Source: Nitrospira sp. (lineage in GTDB: Bacteria; Nitrospirota; Nitrospiria; Nitrospirales; Nitrospiraceae). Taken from it: DNA of 64,000 nucleotides. Both the position numbers and the translations under genes were made by a program. The stretch covers positions 124,001 through 188,000 of the forward strand of contig JARFXP010000002.1 of assembly GCA_029194675.1 (NCBI GenBank), in the 5' to 3' direction. Shown one piece after another: positions 1-8,653 of the stretch (position 1 is its first letter; every line of letters begins with the position of its first letter). A model generated the notes under the pieces. That model saw only the letters and a list, made by a program, of their open reading frames with translations. It did no database searches and was not told the origin of the DNA.

Positions 1-1
1 C

Positions 2-1690
2 GATGATCCGTTCGCATTCCATGTGTGTCCGACGAGGTTCGCGGCCTTTCTCGCTGTACAGAAGAAAGGGAGCGACATCACACTCATGCGTGCCGGGCCC
101 GGCGACAATACCCGTGATTTCTGGGTGCCGATCCATAAACTCTTCAACGGAACGGAATGTATTGCTGGTCTCGATCTGCAGGTTGAACTGTCTGCTTTCC
201 ATTATAACGATAAGATCAGACGGACCCGTACCGTTACCTTACGAATGACGAGAGTTCCCACCACTGCGCCGTTTCAATTTTCAACGGGAATTGCGGAACT
301 GTCTACCGACGCCTCGTTTGGCACTGGAATCGTCATACCGGTACCCCATCCACGGCTAGTGGAACCGGCTATGGTGAATGGCCGGTTATTGACCTATAGG
401 GTTCCGCCGGGGCAGAAAGCGTTTGCCGCACTGGAGCCTGGAGCTGCTCAGGGCGCCGATGGATCAGAAATACGTCCCGCACCAGCCTATGTGCATGCCC
501 GAACGCAGGTGCGTAACGGTGCGTTGATCGATCTGAATAATGATCCCAACAGGCCCGATGTGAACGCCACTGTTTCCACCGGAAATTATCGAGCGCTCCA
601 CTACGTGGATTTCACCGGGGACGGTCAGGTCAGTGCGAGTGTGCCTGCGCTGACAGGAAAGCCTGAGGTGGCTGCGACTGTGGTACCATGCTATTCGTTG
701 GTTGCGGCGCCTGATTTTTTCACATCAGCTGGCCAGCGGGAATTATTTGAGAGCGTACCTGATGACTTCTGGGGGGTGCCGCCGGTGCCATTATGCGATA
801 CACGCCTTCCAGCCAATCTCCAGATGCCCGGGAACCGGTTTAGCGCTGCGGAGAAGACCATCTCTGCGGTGGTACCACTCTTAGCTCCAGCACCGACCGG
901 GGTCACGATTCCCCAGTCTTTGGATGCCGATCGCTATTCGTGTTTGCCGGATGATTGTGCCGGGGTCTTCGCGCCGGGGTGGGATGTCAGCACCGATCGC
1001 ACTCGTGTCTCCGGTGCCCAAGTGCAGCACCTGGCAGCCTACGGCCTTGGCAGCCCGTTCCCGGAGGATGCCAAGCTATGCGCGGCGCTCAGTACATTCT
1101 GGCCGGCGGTGGCGCCGGATGCATCCAGAGCGATGTCGCCGAACACGGGGAATCCGGGTCTACGTGCAACAGTGGCACCGCTTACCGACGAGGAGATCGG
1201 GCAAGTGGGCGCACTTCCTTGGGATGGTGTCGTCGGCCCGAAGATCAGCACGTTCGGCGGCGTTGAGTTTCTCGATTGCGAGAAGTTTTTACATGTGGAC
1301 TACGTGAAAAACGCCTTGGAAGGACGCTTCACGCCGCGACTTACGACCCAAGTCTCGAGTGAAGAATATCGTCTGCGGATGCAGGCGATCGCGAGATGCT
1401 ACAGCATTGTGGGCGACGATCGGAACCTGCGCTTTGTGGTCTCCTTCCGTAAGGTCAGTGCCGGTGATCCAGAATTGCAGCGCGCGCAATTGGATACGTC
1501 GACGGTTTTGATCGGAGATGTCTATCGAATCGACATGATCTTAGGCGGGGAGGATACGGAACAGCCGCATCCGAGCGACTTCCGCCGTAGCCTGCTCCCG
1601 ATCCAAGATCGGCAAATATTTCTGGTCGGTCCACGGACCGATACGGCGCTTCGCAAGCGGGCTGATCAAGCTGTGTGGTCGCGCGTGTGA
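2..1690 (+). CDS. LodA/GoxA-like CTQ-dependent amino-acid oxidase, 5'-partial
   Basis: The frame is open from the first bases of the window, so the N-terminus lies upstream. Known LodA/GoxA proteins are quinoprotein amino-acid oxidases (lysine or glycine oxidase) whose cysteine tryptophylquinone cofactor is made from a Cys and a Trp of the chain. The segment at about 1040-1120 (LGSPFPEDAKLCAALSTFWP) resembles the conserved cofactor-cysteine region of this family; the Cys codon is 1079-1081. A conserved ALPWDG stretch follows, with the candidate partner Trp at 1220-1222. No membrane segment is visible in the part present. The stop overlaps the start of the downstream flavoprotein gene by one base (TGATG), the same pairing as lodA-lodB, in which the flavoprotein is needed to build the cofactor. 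The substrate cannot be told from sequence. Family call from recalled motifs only. Confidence 0.62.
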   Translation, partial: DDPFAFHVCPTRFAAFLAVQKKGSDITLMRAGPGDNTRDFWVPIHKLFNGTECIAGLDLQVELSAFHYNDKIRRTRTVTLRMTRVPTTAPFQFSTGIAELSTDASFGTGIVIPVPHPRLVEPAMVNGRLLTYRVPPGQKAFAALEPGAAQGADGSEIRPAPAYVHARTQVRNGALIDLNNDPNRPDVNATVSTGNYRALHYVDFTGDGQVSASVPALTGKPEVAATVVPCYSLVAAPDFFTSAGQRELFESVPDDFWGVPPVPLCDTRLPANLQMPGNRFSAAEKTISAVVPLLAPAPTGVTIPQSLDADRYSCLPDDCAGVFAPGWDVSTDRTRVSGAQVQHLAAYGLGSPFPEDAKLCAALSTFWPAVAPDASRAMSPNTGNPGLRATVAPLTDEEIGQVGALPWDGVVGPKISTFGGVEFLDCEKFLHVDYVKNALEGRFTPRLTTQVSSEEYRLRMQAIARCYSIVGDDRNLRFVVSFRKVSAGDPELQRAQLDTSTVLIGDVYRIDMILGGEDTEQPHPSDFRRSLLPIQDRQIFLVGPRTDTALRKRADQAVWSRV

Positions 1691-2694
1691 TGCGTGTCGT
1701 GATTATAGGCGGCGGCCCCTCAGGAGCCGCCGCCGCGCTCACGCTCCTGGATGCGCAGATTCCTGTCACCATCGTTGAGCAGAAATCATTTCCGCGATAT
1801 CGTCCGGGCGAGACGTTGCATCCGGGTATTGAGCCGCTGCTCGACCGGTTAGGGGTTGCCGACCATCTGCATGAGGCTGGATATGTCAGGCATACAGGGA
1901 TATGGTCTGGATGGGGCGGCGTGACGCAATTCGTGCCATATGGCGGAGATACGAGCGGGCCGTGGAGAGGCTATCAGGCGATTCGTGCGGACTTTGATCA
2001 GCGATTGCTTGAATGCGCCGGTGCGCGTGGTGCGACATTACTGACAGGCAAAGTGTCAGGGGTGTTGTTCAATACGTCCGAGGAGGTTGCCGGCGCGATA
2101 ACTTCCGAGGGGCCGGTGCAGGCAACGTACGTGATCGATTGCAGCGGCGGCGCTCATACACTTGCACGGCAGCTTCGCATTCCCATCGTGCGGTATACAC
2201 CCCAATTGATCGCACGCTTCGGCTATGTCAATGGGTGTTTCGATCACCCATTGCCGTCGATTCGTTCAGATCAAGAGGGGTGGACATGGATCGCCGAAGT
2301 CGAGCCGCATCGGTTTCAGTGGACTCGCGTGACTGAAATGCATAATCGACCTGATCGAACGTGGATTCCACATTGCCTTCGAGATCTTGAAGCCGAACCG
2401 TCTCGCAGTGCGGACGTCACATGGCGTATGGCGAAAACTGTGGCCGGCCCGGGCTATTTCCTCGCCGGCGATTCGGCCGCGGTGCTTGACCCATCATCAT
2501 CACACGGTGTTCTACGCGCCATCATGTCGGGAATGATGGCGGCGCATTTGGTGGTTCGACATTTGTGCAATGGGACCGGTGCGCAGATATGCGCTTCGAC
2601 GTATCAAGCGTGGCTGACCAGATGGTTTCAGCATGATGTGGAAGAAATGAGTCGCGCCTACCGCACGGCGAACTTGTTCGGCTTTAACGGCTGA
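1690..2694 (+). CDS. LodB-like FAD-dependent oxidoreductase (CTQ maturation partner)
   Basis: A 334-residue flavoprotein of the tryptophan-halogenase/geranylgeranyl-reductase type. The N-terminus (MRVVIIGGGPSGAAAA) is a textbook FAD-binding Rossmann motif. A GDSAAVLDP motif near residue 258, where the second FAD-contact segment is expected, supports the fold. The start was taken at ATG 1690, which overlaps the upstream stop by one base; a GTG 15 bases upstream is possible but would bury the gene in its neighbour. The tight coupling to a LodA-like gene suggests it installs the cysteine tryptophylquinone in that oxidase, as LodB does. Without the neighbour it could only be called a generic NAD(P)/FAD-dependent oxidoreductase. 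Confidence 0.65.
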   Translation: MRVVIIGGGPSGAAAALTLLDAQIPVTIVEQKSFPRYRPGETLHPGIEPLLDRLGVADHLHEAGYVRHTGIWSGWGGVTQFVPYGGDTSGPWRGYQAIRADFDQRLLECAGARGATLLTGKVSGVLFNTSEEVAGAITSEGPVQATYVIDCSGGAHTLARQLRIPIVRYTPQLIARFGYVNGCFDHPLPSIRSDQEGWTWIAEVEPHRFQWTRVTEMHNRPDRTWIPHCLRDLEAEPSRSADVTWRMAKTVAGPGYFLAGDSAAVLDPSSSHGVLRAIMSGMMAAHLVVRHLCNGTGAQICASTYQAWLTRWFQHDVEEMSRAYRTANLFGFNG

Positions 2695-2752
2695 AGTAAT
2701 ACAATCCGATTCGATTGAAGTTGGTCGGTGACCTTAAGCTTAGCGAAACAAG

Positions 2753-5620
2753 TCAGGAACCATTGTTGGAGGAAATTGGTCTGAGGGTCTTTGCGAGGAA
2801 CCTGCCCGTATGTGACGAGGCCACTTTGGCCACCTGTTCCGGCCTTCCTTCGGCGACGATCTGTCCACCCGCTGCCCCGCCTTCGGGGCCGAGGTCAATG
2901 ATCCAGTCGGCCGCCTTGATGATGTCCAGATTGTGTTCGACGACCACCAGCGTGTTGCCGGCGTTGACGAGTTTGTGAAGGACCGAGAGGAGCTTCTTGA
3001 TGTCCTCAAAATGGAGCCCGGTGGTCGGTTCGTCCATGATATAGAGCATGTCTTTGGTGGAGGAGGCCTTTAACTCGGCGGCGATTTTCAATCGTTGGGC
3101 TTCTCCGCCGGACAGTGTGGTGGCGGATTGGCCGAGTCGCAAATAGCCGAGGCCGATGGAAGTAAGGAGATGCAGACGTTCTTGCAGTTTCGGTGTCCCG
3201 GTGAAAAACGATAGCGCCTCCTCCATTGTCATGTTGAGCACCTCAGCAATAGTTTTGCTGCGGTAACGAATCTTTAAAATCTCTGGTTTGAAGCGTCTGC
3301 CTTCGCAGATTTCACAGGGCGCGTAAATATCCTCGAAAAAGTACATTTCTAACTTTTCCACTCCGCTGCCTTCGCAGCGTTCACAGCGGCCACCGACGGC
3401 ATTGAACGAAAAGTGGCCGGGAGTGAGTCCCTGATGAAGCGCCGCTCGTTCGGACGCAAACAGCCGCCGAATCTCGTCGAACGCTTTCAGGTACGTGATC
3501 GGATTGGATCGAGGGGTGCGTCCAATCGGTTGTTGGTCGATCAAGCGGATACCTTTGAGGTGCTCGATGCCTTTGATCGCTTTGAAACGCCCCATAGGAA
3601 GGGACGCAACGCGGAAGGCCCGGGCGACGGATCGGTAGAGGGTATCTTCAACCAGCGTACTCTTTCCTGATCCTGACACGCCGGTCACGCAGATGAGCAT
3701 GCCGAGGGGGATACGAACGAACAGATCTTTCAGATTGTGTTCGGTCGCGCCGGCGATCACCAACATCTTGCCGTTTCCGGAGCGCCGTTTGGTGGGCAGG
3801 GGAATCTGTTCTTCGCCACGCAAGTACCTGGCGGTGGTCGACAGACGGTCCTGGATGAATTCCTGCGTGGATGCCGCACAGACGATCTCGCCCCCTTTTT
3901 CGCCGGAGTGAGGGCCGAGTTCGACAAGGTAGTCGGCCGATTCAATCATGCGGCGGTCATGTTCGACGACGACCACCGTATTTCCGGTGTCGGCCAGATC
4001 GTGGAGGATGCCGGCCAAGAGGTCCGTATCCCTTGCATGAAGGCCGATGGTCGGTTCATCGAGGACGTACAAGGTGCCGACCAACTGAGATCCCAGCTGG
4101 TTGGCAAGCGCGACCCGCTGTGCCTCGCCGCCGGAGAGGGTCTTGGTTCGCCGATTGAGCGTCAGATACCCAAGGCCGACACGCCGGAGAAATCCCAGTT
4201 TTGCCCGGAGCTGTCGGAGAATATCAGTCGCGATCTCCTGCTCGGACTGACGCAGAGGCAGGGTGTCCACCCATCCTGCAAGACTCTCTACCGTTCGCTC
4301 TGTTGTCTGATGGATATCGTGCCCGGCGATCTTGACGAACAGCGCATCCGGCTTCAGTCGGCTGCCATGGCAACCGGGACAATCGAAGGGGGTGCGGTAG
4401 CGGCTGAGGAAGACGCGGACATGGAGTTTGTAGCGCTTTCTTTCGAGATATTCGAAGAAGTCGTTAATGCCGTCGAACGACTTGTCGCCTTCCCACAACA
4501 ACCGTTGCGTCTCTTTGGGTAGAGACTTGAACGGAGCCTCGATATCAACTCCGTGCCGTTTCATCGCGAGCAACATCTGTTTCTGCCACCAGGCGCAGCT
4601 GGGTTTGCTCCAGGGCTCGACGACCCCTTGGGCAAGCGACTTGGTTGGGTCGGGAATGACCAGTTCCGGGTCATACCGGAGCACGTTGCCGAATCCTTTA
4701 CATTCAGGACAGGCGCCGAGCGGATGGTTGAACGAAAAGAGAATCGGCTTCAGGGGTTCGAAGGTCCGTCCGCAACTCTGGCAGAGAAATTTCGTGCTGT
4801 AGGATTGGCGTCCATGGTCAATGAGGTCGATCGAACAGCGCCCCTCTCCTTCACGAAAGGCCGTTTCGATTGCTTCCACGAGCCGAGTCCGGTTGTCCTC
4901 CCGGATCACCAGACGATCAAGAACGATGAAGAGCGAAGGGAATGTATGGAGTGAGGGTGGTTCGACGTCGTGCAAATCGAGCACATCATCATTGGTCTTA
5001 ATCCTGGTGAATCCGCGAGTGAGCAGCGATTGGACAAACGCCGTCTCTTCTTTGGCCGAGGGAGTGGCGATGGGAACCAGCACCATCGCGCGTGCATCGG
5101 GCCATCGTTTGAGGAGGTCATCGGCCACGGTGTCAGGTTGAAACGAACGGGCTTCTTGCCGACAGTCCGGACAGGTGGGTTTACCGATCTTGGCGAAGAG
5201 CAGGCGGAGGAGATCGGCGATTTCGGTCGCCGTCCCGACCGTTGAGCGGGCCGTCCGCACCTGATTCTTCTGTTCGATGGCGATGGCGGGCCGCACGTTG
5301 AGGAGACGATCCACATCCGGACGGGCCACTTTGTCAAGAAACATGCGGGCGTAGGTCGACAAGGATTCAACATATCGCCATTGGCCTTCGGCGAAAATTG
5401 TGTCAAAGGCGAGTGAAGACTTTCCGGACCCAGACACACCGGTAATGGCCGTCACCTGGTTGTGGGGAATCTGCAGCGAGACGTTCTTGAGATTGTTCTG
5501 TCGCGCACCTTCAATGATGAGGTGATTGGTCGAGAGACTATGGTTTAGAGGGTTGGGCACAGCAGTCGCACCTGCATCGGGATGACCGGCCATGGTAGCA
5601 ACTGGCGGTGGCTGGTTCAA
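2753..5620 (-). CDS. uvrA: UvrA-family excinuclease ABC subunit A (possibly a paralogue)
   Basis: A 955-residue protein with two ABC ATPase halves, the length of UvrA. It has two Walker A motifs (GVSGSGKSSLAFD near residue 40 and GVSGSGKSTLVED in the second half), two LSGGEAQR signatures and paired zinc-binding cysteines (CPDC/CQSC..CPEC in the first half, CERC..CEIC in the second). UvrA recognises bulky DNA damage and loads UvrB; uvrB is in this window at 19.3 kb but is not co-transcribed. Details differ from housekeeping UvrA: LDKVARPDVD after the first Walker region, and FFEDIYAPCEIC where housekeeping UvrA usually has MHFLPD(I/V)YVPC. It may therefore be a second UvrA copy of the kind linked to tolerance of DNA-binding drugs. 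The start is unsure: TTG 5620 gives a roughly 35-residue tail before the conserved LIIEGARQNNLKN, ATG 5593 is an alternative, and neither has a good ribosome site. Confidence 0.88.
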   Translation of the reverse strand: MNQPPPVATMAGHPDAGATAVPNPLNHSLSTNHLIIEGARQNNLKNVSLQIPHNQVTAITGVSGSGKSSLAFDTIFAEGQWRYVESLSTYARMFLDKVARPDVDRLLNVRPAIAIEQKNQVRTARSTVGTATEIADLLRLLFAKIGKPTCPDCRQEARSFQPDTVADDLLKRWPDARAMVLVPIATPSAKEETAFVQSLLTRGFTRIKTNDDVLDLHDVEPPSLHTFPSLFIVLDRLVIREDNRTRLVEAIETAFREGEGRCSIDLIDHGRQSYSTKFLCQSCGRTFEPLKPILFSFNHPLGACPECKGFGNVLRYDPELVIPDPTKSLAQGVVEPWSKPSCAWWQKQMLLAMKRHGVDIEAPFKSLPKETQRLLWEGDKSFDGINDFFEYLERKRYKLHVRVFLSRYRTPFDCPGCHGSRLKPDALFVKIAGHDIHQTTERTVESLAGWVDTLPLRQSEQEIATDILRQLRAKLGFLRRVGLGYLTLNRRTKTLSGGEAQRVALANQLGSQLVGTLYVLDEPTIGLHARDTDLLAGILHDLADTGNTVVVVEHDRRMIESADYLVELGPHSGEKGGEIVCAASTQEFIQDRLSTTARYLRGEEQIPLPTKRRSGNGKMLVIAGATEHNLKDLFVRIPLGMLICVTGVSGSGKSTLVEDTLYRSVARAFRVASLPMGRFKAIKGIEHLKGIRLIDQQPIGRTPRSNPITYLKAFDEIRRLFASERAALHQGLTPGHFSFNAVGGRCERCEGSGVEKLEMYFFEDIYAPCEICEGRRFKPEILKIRYRSKTIAEVLNMTMEEALSFFTGTPKLQERLHLLTSIGLGYLRLGQSATTLSGGEAQRLKIAAELKASSTKDMLYIMDEPTTGLHFEDIKKLLSVLHKLVNAGNTLVVVEHNLDIIKAADWIIDLGPEGGAAGGQIVAEGRPEQVAKVASSHTGRFLAKTLRPISSNNGS

Positions 5621-5678
5621 TGAAGGAACAGGTGGTGATGCGGGGCTAGTGTAATTCCTCAGAAATTCTTGTCAGGAT

Positions 5679-5755
5679 CCGTTCGCCCTGAGCTCGTCGA
5701 AGGGCGTCTGGGTTCAGGCAGTTCCGTTCATGGTTCGACAGGCTCACCACGAACG
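5679..5755. repeat. REP-like paired palindromic repeat, copy 1
   Basis: Unit A (5679-5705, CCGTTCGCCCTGAGC then TCGTCGAAGGGC) is followed by a short spacer and an inverted unit B (5724-5755, CCGTTCATGGTTCGACAGG then CTCACCACGAACG). The whole composite recurs in reverse orientation at 43786-43863, including the bases CAGTT just before unit B. It lies in the divergent gap between the uvrA-family gene and the STAND gene. No function is assigned. Confidence 0.85.
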
Positions 5756-5788
5756 TATGTGGAGATGCAGCACGAGCAATTTGGGTTC

Positions 5789-5816
5789 TTGCCTTTATCT
5801 GACGAAGCGGTAGAAT
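5789..5816 (+). promoter_or_regulatory. Putative sigma-70-type promoter of the STAND gene
   Basis: TTGCCT (5789-5794), a 16-base spacer and TAGAAT (5811-5816), 40 bases before the ATG at 5857. The fit to the housekeeping consensus is good at -10 and fair at -35. No obvious operator overlaps it. Confidence 0.5.
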
Positions 5817-5856
5817 GCGTCCCTACGTAGCCACCCTGGCTTAGCGTGGTATTTCC

Positions 5857-8622
5857 ATGGCCACGATCTATTTATCCTCCACATACAACGACCTTAAAGC
5901 CTATCGGGAAGAGGCCTACAGGGCTCTGCGGCAAAGTCGCCAGGAGGTTATCGCAATGGAGGACTATGTGGCCTCCGATCTGCGACCTGTCGATCTCTGT
6001 CTTCGGGACGTAGAAAAGGCTGATATTTATGTGGGGCTGTTTGCCTTCCGCTACGGCTATGTCCCACTTCCTGAACATAACAATCCTCATCGGCTATCCA
6101 TTACCGAAATAGAATTCCGGCATGCGAGGGCCAACAACAAGCCATGCCTCATTTTTTTGTTGGTGGAGGAAAAGAAGAAGAACTGGCCTGCTGAATTCAT
6201 TGATGCTCATACTGGAGACGACAAGGGGAAGCGAATTGACGCTCTGCGGGCTAATCTTTCTACCCAACAAGTAGTCAGTTTTTTCTCCACACCTGAGAAG
6301 TTGGCCACACAAGTCCTCGCGGCCCTGATGAGCAATGAAGTCACTAAGGGGTTGATTGCTTCACGCGCTTTAGACCACGACCTACCCCCGATCGTAACTT
6401 GGGACATTGCCACACAAGGTCCTCCATATCCCGGGTTGCTCTCTTTTTCCAGGAAGTACGCTCCCGTATTTTTTGGCCGGGAGCTGGAAGTGCGTGCCCT
6501 CCTCGATCGACTACATGACCCGGAAGGCCGGTTTCTCATTGTGAGTGGAGATTCGGGAGTGGGCAAATCGTCACTGGTTGAGGCCGGCGTGATCCCCAAG
6601 CTCGAAGCCGGAAGGCTGCCCGGCTGGCAAACCGGCCTGTGCGTTCGCATGCCAGCCAGTCAAGGCGACCGGCCGTTTCCTGCCCTGATGAAGTTGGTAC
6701 AGCCCATTGCGCAACAAAGTGGGTTGATGCCCCAAGAAATTGAAGAGATCACGAGAGAATTAGAAAGGTCACCGCAATCCCTCAGTGGCCATCTTCGGAC
6801 CCTGACGAAAAGGGGCACTGACGGAAAAGCGCTCGTGCTCTTCCTTGATCAATTAGAGGAATGGTTTCCGAAAGACGAGCCCACCCAACCTTTTGCATTC
6901 CAGGATTTCTTATCGGCCGTGTATCAAGCAGCCCAAGAAGGGGTTCTCTGGGTTTTGGCCACGATCCGAAGCGATCACCTGCATCGGTGCCATCACCATT
7001 CCGCCATGCGAACTCTGCTAGGAGGAAGGAGTCACTATCTCCTTGGTCCCATTCAGCGGTATATGCTTCGGGACATGATCAGGAAACCGGCCAACTGTGC
7101 CGGCTTAACCATCACCGACCAGCTGGTGAGTATCCTCAGCGACGAGATGATGAATAATCCTGGGAGCTTACCGCTTCTGGCTTTTGTCCTCCAGGAGCTG
7201 TGTGAGCAACGGACACCGAAGGGGGAATTGAGTGAGGCCGTCTATGAGAAGTTTAACAGACTCACCGGCGCAATTGCCAAGCATGCCGCTAAGGTGGAAG
7301 CAAAGGTTCAGCAGCAACTCGGTAGAAACGCGACGGCCCTGTGGCCGACACTCTTTCGATCGTTAGTGGTCGTGGATGCGGATGGGCTGCCGACACGACG
7401 GAGACTCCCTCAAACTGACTTGAACCTAGAACAGGCAAAGCTGGTGAAGGTGCTGATCGACGAACGGCTGCTCTATAGCGAAAAGGAAGGAGGCACAGTT
7501 TCCCTCAGCCATGAAAAACTATTGGAAGCTTGGCCAGCGCTACAACGATACGTCACGACGAACAAGAAGCAGCTCTTGGATCATACCTTACTGAAGGTGC
7601 GGGCCCAACAGTGGGAGACTGCGGGCAAATCGCGGCTCAGAGGATTGGCATCGGCGCGGGAAGCCAAGGATTTTCAACGTGCGGAAGTGACGCGCACCCC
7701 AATGACGGACGAATATCTCCAAGTCAGTCACCAGTTCAGGACATGGAGGAATTGGATCGTAGGGCTTCTGGGTTTTATTTGCACTATCCTGGGTGGGTAT
7801 GCGTCCCTTGATCAATGGGTGCAGGCTCAAGGGCATGAAGGATTGGAATCTGGGATGGTGGCCAAGTTCCTATTGACCCGTGTAGGCCATAGGGTAGGGA
7901 TCGATCTACTCTCCCCCCCGATGGTTCGTATTGAGACTGGCAGTGCCTTTATCATGGGAAATGCTAGAAGGGAAGCTGATGAGCATGAGCAGCCAGCGCA
8001 TCCGGTCAAGTTTTCAAGATTATTCGCAATTGGACAGTATGAGGTGACCTTTCGAGAGTACGACCTCTTTACCTGGGTCACGGGGAAAACCAAAGATAAA
8101 AAGTTCGCCAGTGATGAAGACGGGGGCCGAGGCCAACGTTCTGTGATCAATGTCAGTTGGGAAGATGCAACGGCTTATGCGCAGTGGTTATCACAACAAA
8201 CTGGTAAGGGATACCGGCTTCCCACAGAATCGGAATGGGAATACGCGGCGCGAAGTGCAGGAAAAAATCCGAGCTGGGCAGGGGCCAAAGACGAAGGCCA
8301 ATTGAAGTATTATGCGGTGTATGACAAGGAGCATACAGAGGTAGTTGGCAGCAAGAAACCCAACGGTCTCGATCTCTATGACATGGGCGGGAATGTCTTG
8401 GAATGGCTGGAAGATTGCTGGCACGAGAATTATGAGGGCGCTCCTGAGGATGGTTCGGCCTGGCTAGAGGCGAAGAGAGGTGACTGCGGCCGGCGCGTGG
8501 TCCGCGATGGTTACTGTTACGATAGACCGGAGTTCTTGCGTCCGTCGCACCGGTGCGGGGCCGACGCCGGCAACCGGAACTCCCTCACCGGCTTCCGTCT
8601 TGCCCAGGACATTGAGCCGTAA
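5857..8622 (+). CDS. DUF4062-nSTAND1 NTPase-TM-FGE/C-type-lectin protein, probable DGR target
   Basis: A 921-residue multidomain protein. Residues 2-110 match DUF4062 (ATIYLSSTYNDL, then FAFRYGYVP and a TEIEF segment), a domain seen at the N-terminus of effector and STAND proteins. Residues about 200-610 form an nSTAND1 NTPase: FFGRE box near 210, Walker A GDSGVGKSS (231-239), Walker B LVLFLDQLEEW (Asp331, Glu334/335), then a helical arm. One membrane helix lies at about 633-652. From Met689 an FGE-sulfatase (formylglycine-generating-enzyme/C-type lectin fold) domain starts, with the typical YRLPTESEWEYAAR stretch. The C-terminus (881-918) has invariant Arg, Gly and GFRLA positions interleaved with divergent residues coded almost only by NNC codons, the mark of adenine-directed DGR mutagenesis. 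A sensor/effector role in conflict or signalling is inferred: NTPase switch in the middle, DUF4062 as output or adaptor, diversified lectin fold as sensor. An avd remnant lies downstream beyond an IS. Its own promoter is at 5789. Confidence 0.85.
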   Translation: MATIYLSSTYNDLKAYREEAYRALRQSRQEVIAMEDYVASDLRPVDLCLRDVEKADIYVGLFAFRYGYVPLPEHNNPHRLSITEIEFRHARANNKPCLIFLLVEEKKKNWPAEFIDAHTGDDKGKRIDALRANLSTQQVVSFFSTPEKLATQVLAALMSNEVTKGLIASRALDHDLPPIVTWDIATQGPPYPGLLSFSRKYAPVFFGRELEVRALLDRLHDPEGRFLIVSGDSGVGKSSLVEAGVIPKLEAGRLPGWQTGLCVRMPASQGDRPFPALMKLVQPIAQQSGLMPQEIEEITRELERSPQSLSGHLRTLTKRGTDGKALVLFLDQLEEWFPKDEPTQPFAFQDFLSAVYQAAQEGVLWVLATIRSDHLHRCHHHSAMRTLLGGRSHYLLGPIQRYMLRDMIRKPANCAGLTITDQLVSILSDEMMNNPGSLPLLAFVLQELCEQRTPKGELSEAVYEKFNRLTGAIAKHAAKVEAKVQQQLGRNATALWPTLFRSLVVVDADGLPTRRRLPQTDLNLEQAKLVKVLIDERLLYSEKEGGTVSLSHEKLLEAWPALQRYVTTNKKQLLDHTLLKVRAQQWETAGKSRLRGLASAREAKDFQRAEVTRTPMTDEYLQVSHQFRTWRNWIVGLLGFICTILGGYASLDQWVQAQGHEGLESGMVAKFLLTRVGHRVGIDLLSPPMVRIETGSAFIMGNARREADEHEQPAHPVKFSRLFAIGQYEVTFREYDLFTWVTGKTKDKKFASDEDGGRGQRSVINVSWEDATAYAQWLSQQTGKGYRLPTESEWEYAARSAGKNPSWAGAKDEGQLKYYAVYDKEHTEVVGSKKPNGLDLYDMGGNVLEWLEDCWHENYEGAPEDGSAWLEAKRGDCGRRVVRDGYCYDRPEFLRPSHRCGADAGNRNSLTGFRLAQDIEP
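8500..8604 (+). other. Candidate DGR variable region (VR) at the 3' end of the STAND gene
   Basis: Codons 882-916. The putatively variable residues Y886, Y888, F893, H898, C900, A902, D903, A904, N906, N908, S909, L910 and T911 all end in C (tac, ttc, cac, tgc, gcc, gac, aac, tcc, ctc, acc). This is what results when AAC codons of a template repeat are randomised at their two adenines. The intervening constant residues (Arg, Pro, Gly, Phe, Leu) use codons without adenine (cgg, cgt, ccg, ggc, ttc, ctt). The preceding FGE domain uses mixed third bases. Directly after the stop comes a pyrimidine-rich stretch (8624-8650) where a DGR initiation element would be expected. No template copy was seen in the window. 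Confidence 0.65.
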
Positions 8623-8653
8623 CCCTGTGCCCTTTGTTCTTTTACCCTTTACG

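Noticed and set aside
3737-4522. A 261-codon plus-strand frame opposite the uvrA-family gene
   Set aside because: Shadow of a strongly conserved ABC protein on the other strand.
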